A DNA stretch of 35,068 nt, taken from NCBI GenBank assembly GCA_023382875.1, contig JAHDXH010000008.1, positions 4,723 through 39,790 of the forward strand. The letters are read 5' to 3'. Origin of the DNA: Patescibacteria group bacterium. GTDB lineage: Bacteria; Patescibacteriota; Microgenomatia; UBA1400; PJMF01. Shown one piece after another: positions 1-8,028 of the stretch. Both the position numbers and the translations under genes were made by a program. The notes under the pieces were generated by a model. That model was given only the letters and a program-made list of their open reading frames with translations. It made no database searches and was not told the DNA's origin. The first letter of the stretch is position 1; every line of letters begins with the position of its first letter.

Positions 1-739
1 CTGGGTTATCAGCATCAGCTAAGTGCGACATTACACCTTCTAATTCAAGATGGGGGAATTGCTTGAGAACGTCACAAAACTCATCAATTTGGTTCAACTC
101 AATTCCTTGTCTGTTCATACCGGTGTTAACTTTTAGATGAATTTTGACTGGCTTGTTGAGTTTACTTAACATGATAAGAGAGTCGAGTGTATAGATAGTT
201 GGGGTAATTTTACTCAAATCCATATCATGAAAATTTTCTGGTAAGACAGCTCCGATCAAGAGTACTTTTTGATGGGGATTAATTTTCCAAATGGTTAATG
301 CTTCAAAATAGCTATCTGCAACAAAGTAAGTTGGCTTTCTTTCCTTCAAAATTTCAGTGATTTGCTCTAGACCATGGCCGTAGGCATTGGCTTTAATCAC
401 CGGCCAAATTTCGTGAGTGGGAAATTTGTCAGTAAAAAAATCATAATTAAAAAGAATATTTTCCTTTTTAATGGTTATAAGGTTGAGAGTATCAAAGCCT
501 CGTTCTAGTTTTTTGGCTGATGCTAGAAGATTTTGTTTGACTAGTTTTAAGTCTAAGTTAACAGCTTTAGATAAGTCCAAAAGAGTATTAAGAGTGGTAT
601 TTCTAAAACCAGCTTCAATTTTAGAGATGGTAGTACGGGGTATTCCGGTCTTTTGTGCCAATTGATGTTGGGTTAGTCCGGAGTTAAGACGAGCATTTTT
701 TAGATCGTTTAAGATCTCAATCTGATCATCATGTGTCAT
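1..739 (-). CDS. alr: Alanine racemase with N-terminal XRE/HTH domain (3' end truncated by window edge)
   Basis: Manual translation of the minus strand from ATG at 739..737 (absent from the ORF track because it is open at the edge): MTHDDQIEILNDLKNARLNSGLTQHQLAQKTGIPRTTISKIEAGFRNTTLNTLLDLSKAVNLDLKL (HTH_XRE) followed in frame by ..IWPVIKANAYGHGLEQI.. (Alr PLP-lysine motif) and VNTGMNRQGIE. Confidence 0.9.
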   Translation of the reverse strand, partial: MTHDDQIEILNDLKNARLNSGLTQHQLAQKTGIPRTTISKIEAGFRNTTLNTLLDLSKAVNLDLKLVKQNLLASAKKLERGFDTLNLITIKKENILFNYDFFTDKFPTHEIWPVIKANAYGHGLEQITEILKERKPTYFVADSYFEALTIWKINPHQKVLLIGAVLPENFHDMDLSKITPTIYTLDSLIMLSKLNKPVKIHLKVNTGMNRQGIELNQIDEFCDVLKQFPHLELEGVMSHLADADNP

Positions 740-740
740 A

Positions 741-765
741 TTGTGAACATTATAGCGGTTCACAA
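741..765. promoter_or_regulatory. Perfect palindrome TTGTGAAC-N9-GTTCACAA overlapping the alr -10 (candidate operator)
   Basis: Inverted repeat arms 741-748 and 758-765 flank the -10 of the HTH-alr gene. Confidence 0.6.
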
Positions 766-777
766 ATAAGAATGCAA
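749..777 (-). promoter_or_regulatory. Promoter of HTH-alr: TTGCAT-N17-TATAAT
   Basis: -35 at 777..772, -10 at 754..749, 17-bp spacer; ATG begins 9 nt after the -10. Confidence 0.65.
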
Positions 778-781
778 GTTT

Positions 782-2182
782 TTAGCGACTCACCTTATAT
801 GTCTCGAGGTGGCGAATGAAAATTGCAGGCGCATCTTCAAGGAAGAATTGTTGGAATTCTTCATAGATTTCTTTGCGTTCGGTTTGATTGATGGTAGTTC
901 TACCTCTTTCTAGCAAAGAGTCGATGCGGGTATTTTTATAATGTGTAAAGTTGGAGGGCTGGTCAGAATGCCAGAGCTGATACTGATCAGGATCACCTGC
1001 AGTTTCTTGGCCGATTAAAATTGCCTCAAAGTTATTTAAGTCAGGGAAGTTGGTGACTTTGAGGTTGATTTGCGCATTCAAATTATCGCAAATGGTTTTA
1101 TCTTTGACGTCCTTGTTGCTATTACATGCTTCTTTGGCTTTGGCAAAAAAACTATCCCATTCGCTTTTAATCTTTTCGGCTTCGTTTTGAAACTCACTAG
1201 TTGTAGTCAAAGAAATAACGAAAGGTAATTGAGGTAGATCTGCCAGAATTCTTTCTACGGCTCTATCTATATCGAAAGCATAAGTTTTCCCACCTACTAA
1301 ATAGGCCCATGAGTTGGGGTTAATCGGGCCTATAGCACGATTTTTATCAGTTGGTTTGCTGGTTGCGTAAGATAAAGCTTGTCTAACGTTTTTAGTAAAA
1401 AGAGGATTGTGGTTATCAAAAAACAAACCCAAGTATCTATCATTGCGAATCGTTTTTTCTATTTTAAGATTATTCCAATTTTCTAAGCCATGAGTGCTGT
1501 GCAAATTATCGATAACATCAATTTCACCTCTTTTGAAAGCTAGGACCATTTGATCTTCGGAAAGGTAGAATCGGTAAATTTTTCTTTCTGCAGTGGAATC
1601 AAGAACAATTTGACTCAAATGATTTGATTTGAGGGTGTAGTCAGAGACAAAGTAATCTCCAAGGCCAATTAGATTTTCTCTGGTGAAAAAAAGTCGATGT
1701 TTTTGCTCGATTTTTCTAAGCAAAGGTTGGGTAACGACACTTTGAAATGGAGCAAATGGAGCAGGTAACTTGAAGACAATGTCGTTTTTGGTAGCAACAA
1801 CTTGTGTATCTTTGAGTGGTAAATTGATATCGCTGGGCTCAAGATTTTTTCCATCCTGCCACTTAAGATTCTTTTTTAGAACATAGCGATAAGATTGACC
1901 ATCATCTTCAATGCTAACTCTTTCCGCAAGATTAGGTTTGGTGCTACCGTCTTCTTCCGTTTTGGTTAGGCCTGCACTAATCTGGGATGTAATTTCCTCT
2001 GGCAAATTATCCAAGGTGTACTTACCAACAATGCCCACATAAACTCTGGGCTTTAGTTCAAAGGTTTGAGCCAAGGTGGGAACTAAAATAGAGAATAAAA
2101 CAATCGCGCCAATAATTGACGTAACTAAAACAAGTCCGTGCTTTTTCAGATAAGCAGTGAAGTACCAATAGTATTTACGCAT
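782..2182 (-). CDS. Peptide/oligopeptide ABC transporter substrate-binding protein (SBP_bac_5 family), membrane-anchored
   Basis: 466 aa; N-terminal TM; SBP family 5 features (GLTKTEEDGSTKPNLAERVSIEDDGQSYRYVLKKNLKWQDGK; NVRQALSYATSK). Confidence 0.8.
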   Translation of the reverse strand: MRKYYWYFTAYLKKHGLVLVTSIIGAIVLFSILVPTLAQTFELKPRVYVGIVGKYTLDNLPEEITSQISAGLTKTEEDGSTKPNLAERVSIEDDGQSYRYVLKKNLKWQDGKNLEPSDINLPLKDTQVVATKNDIVFKLPAPFAPFQSVVTQPLLRKIEQKHRLFFTRENLIGLGDYFVSDYTLKSNHLSQIVLDSTAERKIYRFYLSEDQMVLAFKRGEIDVIDNLHSTHGLENWNNLKIEKTIRNDRYLGLFFDNHNPLFTKNVRQALSYATSKPTDKNRAIGPINPNSWAYLVGGKTYAFDIDRAVERILADLPQLPFVISLTTTSEFQNEAEKIKSEWDSFFAKAKEACNSNKDVKDKTICDNLNAQINLKVTNFPDLNNFEAILIGQETAGDPDQYQLWHSDQPSNFTHYKNTRIDSLLERGRTTINQTERKEIYEEFQQFFLEDAPAIFIRHLETYKVSR

Positions 2183-2185
2183 TCT

Positions 2186-2404
2186 CTAGACAGCAAATCC
2201 AGCGAGAGCCACCAAGATAAAAGCTCCAACAGCAACAATGGTGAAATAAAACAAAACTTTTTCTAGACCTCTTTTGGTGTGGTAGGTTTCACCACCACCG
2301 CGCCAAGTCGAGCCAAAGCCTGTGCCATGTTGTGCTTGAAGTAGAATGGCAATAATAATCATGACTGCCAAAACAACTTGTGTGACTAAAAGGATATTTT
2401 GCAT
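2186..2404 (-). CDS. secG: Preprotein translocase subunit SecG
   Basis: 72 aa with two TM segments and SecG-like loop ILLQAQHGTGFGSTWRGGGETYHTKRGLEKVLF. Confidence 0.75.
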   Translation of the reverse strand: MQNILLVTQVVLAVMIIIAILLQAQHGTGFGSTWRGGGETYHTKRGLEKVLFYFTIVAVGAFILVALAGFAV

Positions 2405-2433
2405 ATCTAGTTTTATTCTAACACCTTACCTTG

Positions 2434-4089
2434 TTAGGTGGCGACCTTACTATCGCGAAGTTCACGAATAACGTTGACGGTCACTGTACCTGGATAGGTC
2501 ATCTTTTCCTTAATTTCGTCTCTAATTTTGGTCGAGAGCACGGTGACATCATCATCCTTTGTTTCTTCAGGACTAAGTAAGACTCTGATTTCACGCCCAG
2601 CTTGAATAGCAAAAGCTTCTTTGACACCTTTGTGGGCCATAGCGATTTGCTCTAGGGTTTCTAAACGTTTGACATATTCGTCATGGTTCTCATAACGAGC
2701 TCCTGGTCTAGCACCAGAAATTGCGTCAGCGATATAAACTAACATTTGTTCAACACCAGAGAATGGTTCATCCTCATGATGTTGGGCAATGCAGTCAACA
2801 ACAGCTTGTGGCATGCCGTATTTTTTGGCTATTTTGACACCTAGTTCAACGTGTGAACCTTCGTCTTCACCAGAAACTTTACCAATGTCGTGGAGCAAAC
2901 AACCAAGTTTGACCACATTGACATCAGCACCAACTTCATGAGCCAACTTGATACCAATTTTGGTTTCTTCTAAAGTGTGTTTGATCAAGTTTTGACCGTA
3001 TGAGAAGCGGTATTTGAATTTACCCAACATTTTCATGAGATCATTGGGCAAATTGTAAACTCCAACGTCATAACAGAGTTTTTTGCCAGCTTCGAAGGTG
3101 ATTTTGTCAATTTCAGTTCTGACTTTGTTGACTACTTCTTCGATGCGAGTTGGTTGAATGCGACCGTCTTTAACCAATCTCTCTAGAGAAATTCTGGCGA
3201 TTTCACGTCTGACTGGGTCAAAGCAGGAAAGTTTGACTTCAGTAGCAGAGAAGTCTAAATCGACATCAACGCCTGTGTATCTTTCAAAAGTGTGAATATT
3301 GCGACCTGATTTGCCAATAATTTTACCCTTGGCTTCTTCAGAAGGTAGCTCGATCGTGGAAACAGTGTATTCGGCGACATAATCGGTGGCACCATGTTTC
3401 ATAGCTTCAACGATAATTTCTTGGGCTTTTTCATCGGCCAATCCTTGAGCTTCTTCCTCTTTTTGTCTGACTAATTGAGCCATTTGTTTGCTAATTTGTC
3501 TTTCGACACCATCCATTAAGATGGCTTTAGCCTCATCTTTGGTCATGCTGGAAACTTTTTCCAACTCTTCCAAGATCTTTTCTTTGGTTTTCTCCAATTC
3601 TTTCTTTTCTTTATCAAGATCTTTTTCTGTTTGGGCTAATTTCTTTTCATTAGCTTCCATTTGGCCAAGTTTAATATCGATTTTGTCTAACTTACGATTG
3701 AGTTCTCGTTGTTGGTCTTCGATTTGACGAGCAATTTGGCGCTGTTGATTCTCAGCTTTGGCGCGAAGGGCTAGGGCTTCGTCTTTGGCTTCAAGGACAA
3801 TTTCACGAGCTTTGGCTCTAGCTTCGCGAATAATTTCGCTGGTATCAGCGTGTGTTTCGAGGTTAACGTTGGTTGAAACAGCTGGAGTTGGAGTATTAAC
3901 TGGTGCAACTGCTGGGGTTGGAGCCGGAGCAGCAGGACGGCTGTTATTAATAGGTACAGGCTTGATTTCACGCTTCACAATTGGTTGTGGTTTTGGTGAA
4001 ATCACTGGTTTTTTGGAAACTGGTTTAGCACCAGCATTATTATTTGGTTGATTGCCAAATAGGGTTGATAGATTGCTAAAAAATGACAT
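2434..4089 (-). CDS. rny: Ribonuclease Y, Pro-rich N-terminus, no evident TM segment
   Basis: 551 aa; coiled coil, KH domain (GKIIGKSGRNIHTFERYTGVDVDLD), HD domain (GCLLHDIGKV..GSHVELGVKIAKKYG). Confidence 0.93.
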   Translation of the reverse strand: MSFFSNLSTLFGNQPNNNAGAKPVSKKPVISPKPQPIVKREIKPVPINNSRPAAPAPTPAVAPVNTPTPAVSTNVNLETHADTSEIIREARAKAREIVLEAKDEALALRAKAENQQRQIARQIEDQQRELNRKLDKIDIKLGQMEANEKKLAQTEKDLDKEKKELEKTKEKILEELEKVSSMTKDEAKAILMDGVERQISKQMAQLVRQKEEEAQGLADEKAQEIIVEAMKHGATDYVAEYTVSTIELPSEEAKGKIIGKSGRNIHTFERYTGVDVDLDFSATEVKLSCFDPVRREIARISLERLVKDGRIQPTRIEEVVNKVRTEIDKITFEAGKKLCYDVGVYNLPNDLMKMLGKFKYRFSYGQNLIKHTLEETKIGIKLAHEVGADVNVVKLGCLLHDIGKVSGEDEGSHVELGVKIAKKYGMPQAVVDCIAQHHEDEPFSGVEQMLVYIADAISGARPGARYENHDEYVKRLETLEQIAMAHKGVKEAFAIQAGREIRVLLSPEETKDDDVTVLSTKIRDEIKEKMTYPGTVTVNVIRELRDSKVAT

Positions 4090-4281
4090 ATCTTCTTTCT
4101 GTTATAACAATAAAAGCTATTTTTTAGCACAAACTTATTTCGATACGAAGAGAAGACCCGAGCTTGTGTGGGTCTTAAATTAGTGGATCTAAAGATGTTG
4201 AAGCTATGCTAGCTAAGTGATCTTTGTACATATACTAATTATTAGGTAATCTCTAAAAAAATAAATTTATGCGATGACCGC

Positions 4282-4310
4282 ATTATACAGTTAGACTCAC
4301 TCTTAGTCAA
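4282..4310 (-). promoter_or_regulatory. Promoter upstream of rny: TTGACT-N17-TATAAT
   Basis: -35 at 4310..4305, -10 at 4287..4282, 17-bp spacer; predicted start ~4275, ~185 nt before the rny ATG. Confidence 0.6.
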
Positions 4311-4323
4311 TGGGAGTGAGTCT
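4293..4323. repeat. 10-bp perfect inverted repeat AGACTCACTC / GAGTGAGTCT
   Basis: Arms 4293-4302 and 4314-4323, 34 nt beyond the recA stop and overlapping the rny promoter; no good U-tract. Confidence 0.6.
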
Positions 4324-4356
4324 AAATACTTGAGGAAAAAGATTGATTGATCGTTA

Positions 4357-5409
4357 TTAATTTAGATCGTTGCTGGCTTTAATTTTTTCCCAAATTTCTT
4401 TTTCAATTTTTTTGAGCAAGTCTTTGTCTTCAGCTAATTTAACTTTGGTTGCTTCTTTACCTTGGGCCAAAACTTCACCTTGGTATTTATAGAAACTACC
4501 AGCTTTTTCCATGATGCCTTCTTGAACGCCAATGTCTACAACATCTCCAGTTCTGGAAATACCGTTGGAATCCATTTCGAACTCAGCTTCTTTGAATGGA
4601 GGTGCAACTTTATTCTTTTTGACTTTAACTCTGTGTCTAGAGCCAACGACTTTATCACCCTCTTCAATGTTGCCAATTTTTCTAATATCTAGACGAACTG
4701 AGGCATAAAATTTCAAAGCATTACCACCGGTGGTAGTTTCTGGACTACCAAACATAACGCCAATTTTGTGACGAATTTGGTTGGTGAAGATGACTAGAGT
4801 TTTGGTTTTATTAATTGCAGCAGTGAGTTTTCTCATAGCTTGCGACATTAATCTAGCTTGGGTGCCCATTTGGTGATCGCCCATTTCGCCTTCAATTTCA
4901 CTTTTTGGAACTAAAGCAGCGACTGAGTCGATGACGACAATGTCGATACCACCCGATCTGATTAAGGTTTCAGCAATTTCCAAGGCTTGTTCACCATAGT
5001 CTGGCTGTGAAATGATCATGTCATCAAGATTGACGCCAATTTTACGAGCGCGAACTGGGTCGAGAGCATGTTCGACGTCTACAAACGCAGCAACCCCACC
5101 CTTTTTCTGTACCTCAGCAATAGCGTGTAAACAAACAGTGGTTTTACCTGAAGCTTCAGGTCCATAAATTTCGACAATTCTACCCTTGGGGAAACCACCT
5201 ACGCCTAAAGCTAAGTTGAGTGCTAATGAGCCTGTTGAAACAACGGGTAGTGTAGCCATGTTTTTGAGTGAGTCACCCATCTTCATGATTGAGCCCTTGC
5301 CGAATTGTTTTTCAATCTGTTGCATGGCGATATCGACAGCCTGCATTTTCATATCGTGGTCATTCACTTCGACTGTGTCCTCGATGCTGTTCTTTGTCTT
5401 TTTATTCAT
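4357..5409 (-). CDS. recA: Recombinase RecA
   Basis: 350 aa; GPEASGKTT Walker [44 protein letters not shown] before ATG. Confidence 0.98.
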   Translation of the reverse strand: MNKKTKNSIEDTVEVNDHDMKMQAVDIAMQQIEKQFGKGSIMKMGDSLKNMATLPVVSTGSLALNLALGVGGFPKGRIVEIYGPEASGKTTVCLHAIAEVQKKGGVAAFVDVEHALDPVRARKIGVNLDDMIISQPDYGEQALEIAETLIRSGGIDIVVIDSVAALVPKSEIEGEMGDHQMGTQARLMSQAMRKLTAAINKTKTLVIFTNQIRHKIGVMFGSPETTTGGNALKFYASVRLDIRKIGNIEEGDKVVGSRHRVKVKKNKVAPPFKEAEFEMDSNGISRTGDVVDIGVQEGIMEKAGSFYKYQGEVLAQGKEATKVKLAEDKDLLKKIEKEIWEKIKASNDLN

Positions 5410-5525
5410 ATTGCTCCTTTAAGTTTGGGTTTTTTTCTTAATTGCAAAAATAATAGTAATGTATAATTGACGAAAGTTTAACTAGCAAATCTTTCACGAA
5501 GATAACATAAGTTGAGCAGTCGCTA

Positions 5526-5598
5526 CAGGCTGTAGCTTAGATGGTAAAGCGCCAGGCTGGGGGTCTGGAGAGCGCAGGTTCGAGACCTGTCAGCCTGA
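5526..5598 (+). tRNA. tRNA-Pro (anticodon GGG), CCA not encoded
   Basis: Acceptor CAGGCTG/CAGCCTG, D-arm GCTT..AAGC, anticodon arm CCAGG-CTGGGGG-TCTGG, T-arm GCAGG-TTCGAGA-CCTGT, discriminator A. Confidence 0.93.
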
Positions 5599-5629
5599 CA
5601 AGTTTGTCTTTTTTTTAATATACTAAGTT

Positions 5630-7255
5630 GTGACTAAATTTTTTCATTGGATATCTAGAGATAAGCTGGTAATTTTTGCGTTAGTTTTCATATTCTTTAT
5701 CGGACTATTTTTGAGGTTATATAGGTTGGCTGATTTTACAGAGTGGCAAGATTCTGCAAGAGACTACATGGTTGGGGAGAGTATTTTTACTGTAAAAAAT
5801 GATGGCTGGCTAATTGCTCCTCTCGCTCTTGGTTCGGTAGGTTATTTTAATAACACCCCAATCTATTACTATATGGTTGGTGTATTAGTTTTGGTTTTTC
5901 ATAACCCTTTGTATGTGGCCTCATTTGTGGCCATATTGGGCAACTTTACAATTTTGTTAAACTTTCTGTTGGCGAAAAAGCTTGGTGATGATAAAACAGG
6001 ATTGCTGGCTGCGGGCTTTACTGCATTTAGCTTTATTTTAATTTCTCAGTCAATTTCACTGTTTCAGCCCAATTTTATTCCTTTTTTTATTAGCTTATTT
6101 CTTTTGTGTCTAGCATTGGCTTATGAGCGTAAATCTTTTTTTTGGTTTTTATTGAGTATTTTTATTTTTTGGTCATTTTTTCATCTTCATTATTCATTTT
6201 TAATTATTGTGCCTTCGCTTATTTTTTCATTCATTGCTATTTTTTATAGAATCTGCGGAACAGCATATGCAAAGTTGAAGATTTCGTATCTGTTGTTTGT
6301 TTTTCTGGTGGGTGGTTTATTTTGGTACTCTTTTTTAAACTTATCATCACCTTTAAATTTATTAAATTTTATTTATGCGGAAATAGGGGGCAACGCTGGC
6401 AATTTTTGGTTAAATGGTTTGCTTACTAGGTTATTCTCAGTTTTCCAAAAATTTATTGGCTTTTATTTAGGATCAGTAGGATGGAGAACAACGACGCTAG
6501 TATTTATTTCGATAATAATATTATCGGTAATAGATTTTTGGCAAAAAAAGCAAAAACGTAAAGATTTTTTCTTAGAAATCCAATTGATTCTTATTTTTTT
6601 GTCATTGTTTCTATTTAGTTTTTTTTCTAGGTCAATATACGATTCGTATTTTATTATTTTCTTTACTTTGGTTCCTATCTTGCTTGCACAGTTGGTTTGG
6701 GTGGTTGCTAAACATAAAAAATGGACTGGATTGGCAATTTCATTTTTGATTCTTGGTTTACTGAATCATGGGAATGAAAGATTGTCGATGCCAATGATTG
6801 GATTGTATGAAAAAAGTCAAAGTATCTCAGAATTAATTATTCAGGACATGGAAGAAAAAAATATATTTAAATTGAGTGATATTTTTGTGTCTTCTAAAAA
6901 CAGTGGAATGTCAGTTTATAACTGGTTTTCTCCAAAATATTGGTATTTTTTGGAGAAAAAATTGAATCAAAAAAATACGATTGTAACGAGAGGATTTAAC
7001 AACCTTTCTTGGACCACTTATAGGCCTTCATATGTTTATTTAGTTTGTGAAAACGAGTCACTTTTGAGTGATAGAGATGTAGTTGATAGTTGTCTGAATC
7101 CATATAAAGACAATTTTTCTTCTATATTTGAACCTCAGTACGAAGTTTTGAAAGCGGAATTTGCAGATTCATTAGTTTATGTATTAACTATTAAGTCAAA
7201 ACCTAACGCCAGTTTATATTGGCCATTTTCCTTTAATAAATTTAGTAAAAAATAA
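5630..7255 (+). CDS. Multi-TM glycosyltransferase, GT39/ArnT-like (GTG start)
   Basis: 541 aa, many TM helices; FLRLYRLADFTEWQDSARDYMVGESIF resembles the N-terminus of the 29015-30565 protein. Confidence 0.7.
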   Translation: MTKFFHWISRDKLVIFALVFIFFIGLFLRLYRLADFTEWQDSARDYMVGESIFTVKNDGWLIAPLALGSVGYFNNTPIYYYMVGVLVLVFHNPLYVASFVAILGNFTILLNFLLAKKLGDDKTGLLAAGFTAFSFILISQSISLFQPNFIPFFISLFLLCLALAYERKSFFWFLLSIFIFWSFFHLHYSFLIIVPSLIFSFIAIFYRICGTAYAKLKISYLLFVFLVGGLFWYSFLNLSSPLNLLNFIYAEIGGNAGNFWLNGLLTRLFSVFQKFIGFYLGSVGWRTTTLVFISIIILSVIDFWQKKQKRKDFFLEIQLILIFLSLFLFSFFSRSIYDSYFIIFFTLVPILLAQLVWVVAKHKKWTGLAISFLILGLLNHGNERLSMPMIGLYEKSQSISELIIQDMEEKNIFKLSDIFVSSKNSGMSVYNWFSPKYWYFLEKKLNQKNTIVTRGFNNLSWTTYRPSYVYLVCENESLLSDRDVVDSCLNPYKDNFSSIFEPQYEVLKAEFADSLVYVLTIKSKPNASLYWPFSFNKFSKK

Positions 7256-7266
7256 AAGTATTGTAA

Positions 7267-7373
7267 AAGAACCCGCCAGATGATGTGCGGGTTCTTGTGA
7301 ACGGTGCTGAACTTTACCCAGTCAGCAGAAGCTAGAGAAGACTAGCTAGGGAGAAGATGGACCACCTCCTTTC
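7267..7373 (+). ncRNA. Candidate structured RNA: serial hairpins ending in a 16S-3'-end-like anti-SD segment
   Basis: AAGAACCCGC/GCGGGTTCTT (7267-7276/7287-7296); TGCTGA/TCAGCA (7305-7310/7322-7327); AGCTAG/CTAGCT (7330-7335/7342-7347); GGGAG/CTCCT (7349-7353/7366-7370); GGACCACCTCCTTTC at 7359-7373. Confidence 0.35.
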
Positions 7374-7402
7374 CTACTGAAAAGTAAGAAATGTTTAGGT
7401 TC

Positions 7403-7445
7403 AACATCTTATATCCCTTCTACTATGTGGATGTTCAGGATATAA
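7403..7445. other. Interleaved complementary segments (possible H-type pseudoknot or alternative hairpins)
   Basis: AACATC (7403-7408), TTATATCC (7409-7416), GATGTT (7430-7435), GGATATAA (7438-7445): order a-b-a'-b'. Confidence 0.4.
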
Positions 7446-7497
7446 ATTATAGGTTGTTTATAAAAATCGTAAAGGGTCAAAAGTGGTCTAAAACGCA

Positions 7498-7527
7498 GAG
7501 ACCCTCGGGTTTGAAACCGAGGGTCTG
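7498..7527 (-). terminator. Strong hairpin AGACCCTCGG / CCGAGGGTCT downstream of the 7560-7871 ORF
   Basis: 10-bp perfect stem just beyond the minus-strand stop codon; only a short downstream T-run (GCGTTTTAG). Confidence 0.55.
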
Positions 7528-7559
7528 TTGCAAGTTGATGGTGGTCTTTGGCTTTTGGC

Positions 7560-7871
7560 CTAGACCAGGTTGATTTTTTCGCGTTTGCTGCGAGCCAGTT
7601 TGAGGGCGAGGTCGCGTTCTTCAGCCTTAACGCCTGCCAGTTTCAGGGCTTCCACGCGCTCGTTTTCGGCGGCGGTGGCGATGGTGTCCTGTTCGGTGGC
7701 AAAGGTTTGCGCCGATTTCAGGTGGTCATCGAGGTCGGGAACAAGTTCCCGAACAGCCTCACCTTTGGCAGTAATCGTGGCTTTAAGGTTCGCGTTTTCG
7801 CGGCTCATGGTGAACATTTTGTATCCACCAACCAGCACAACAGCAGCAGCAATCAACAGTGCGAGTTCCAT
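7560..7871 (-). CDS. Small single-TM coiled-coil protein of unknown function in a GC-rich segment
   Basis: 103 aa MELALLIAAAVVLVGGYKMFTMSRENANLKATITAK..; AGGAGATATACAAG-ATG RBS; own promoter and hairpin terminator. Confidence 0.6.
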   Translation of the reverse strand: MELALLIAAAVVLVGGYKMFTMSRENANLKATITAKGEAVRELVPDLDDHLKSAQTFATEQDTIATAAENERVEALKLAGVKAEERDLALKLARSKREKINLV

Positions 7872-7929
7872 CTTGTATATCTCCTATAACATGCCTTGCG
7901 GCGCTAATCAGATTTACTTGCAGGTGTAA

Positions 7930-7957
7930 TTATTACATACAAGTCCTATAATGTCAA
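7930..7957 (-). promoter_or_regulatory. Promoter for the 7560-7871 ORF: TTGACA-N16-TAATAA
   Basis: -35 at 7957..7952 (consensus), -10-like TAATAA at 7935..7930. Confidence 0.5.
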
Positions 7958-7992
7958 TATACAAAACCTATGGGACTTAAAACCAACATCTG

Positions 7993-8022
7993 TTGATACA
8001 ACATGGAGCAAATACTTATGAT
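7993..8022 (+). promoter_or_regulatory. Promoter of T-box/aspS unit: TTGATA-N18-TATGAT
   Basis: -35 at 7993-7998, -10 at 8017-8022, just upstream of the leader RNA. Confidence 0.45.
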
Positions 8023-8028
8023 AAAATA

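Noticed and set aside
471-665. 64-aa plus-strand ORF
   Set aside because: Antisense to the HTH-alr coding region; no RBS or recognisable domain.
3488-4051. ORFs antisense to or out of frame with rny (3488..3727, 3758..4051, 3771..3971)
   Set aside because: Overlap conserved rny coding; low-complexity Ser/Ala/Leu translations typical of shadow frames.
5597-5617. GACA-AGTT-TGTC + T-run after tRNA-Pro as terminator
   Set aside because: Only a 4-bp stem overlapping the tRNA 3' end; too weak to call.
7267-7296. Hairpin after the GT39-like gene as a simple intrinsic terminator
   Set aside because: 10-bp stem but no T-tract follows; more consistent with a structured RNA or processing element, though a U-less terminator is possible.
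7258-7400. SRP (4.5S) RNA in the hairpin-rich intergenic segment
   Set aside because: The conserved GGTCAGG..GGAAGGAAGCAGC apical motif is absent.
7548-7929. Plus-strand ORFs 7548..7889 and 7570..7929
   Set aside because: Antisense to the 103-aa minus ORF, which has the RBS, promoter and hairpin; the plus frames lack an RBS and look like GC-rich open-frame artefacts.
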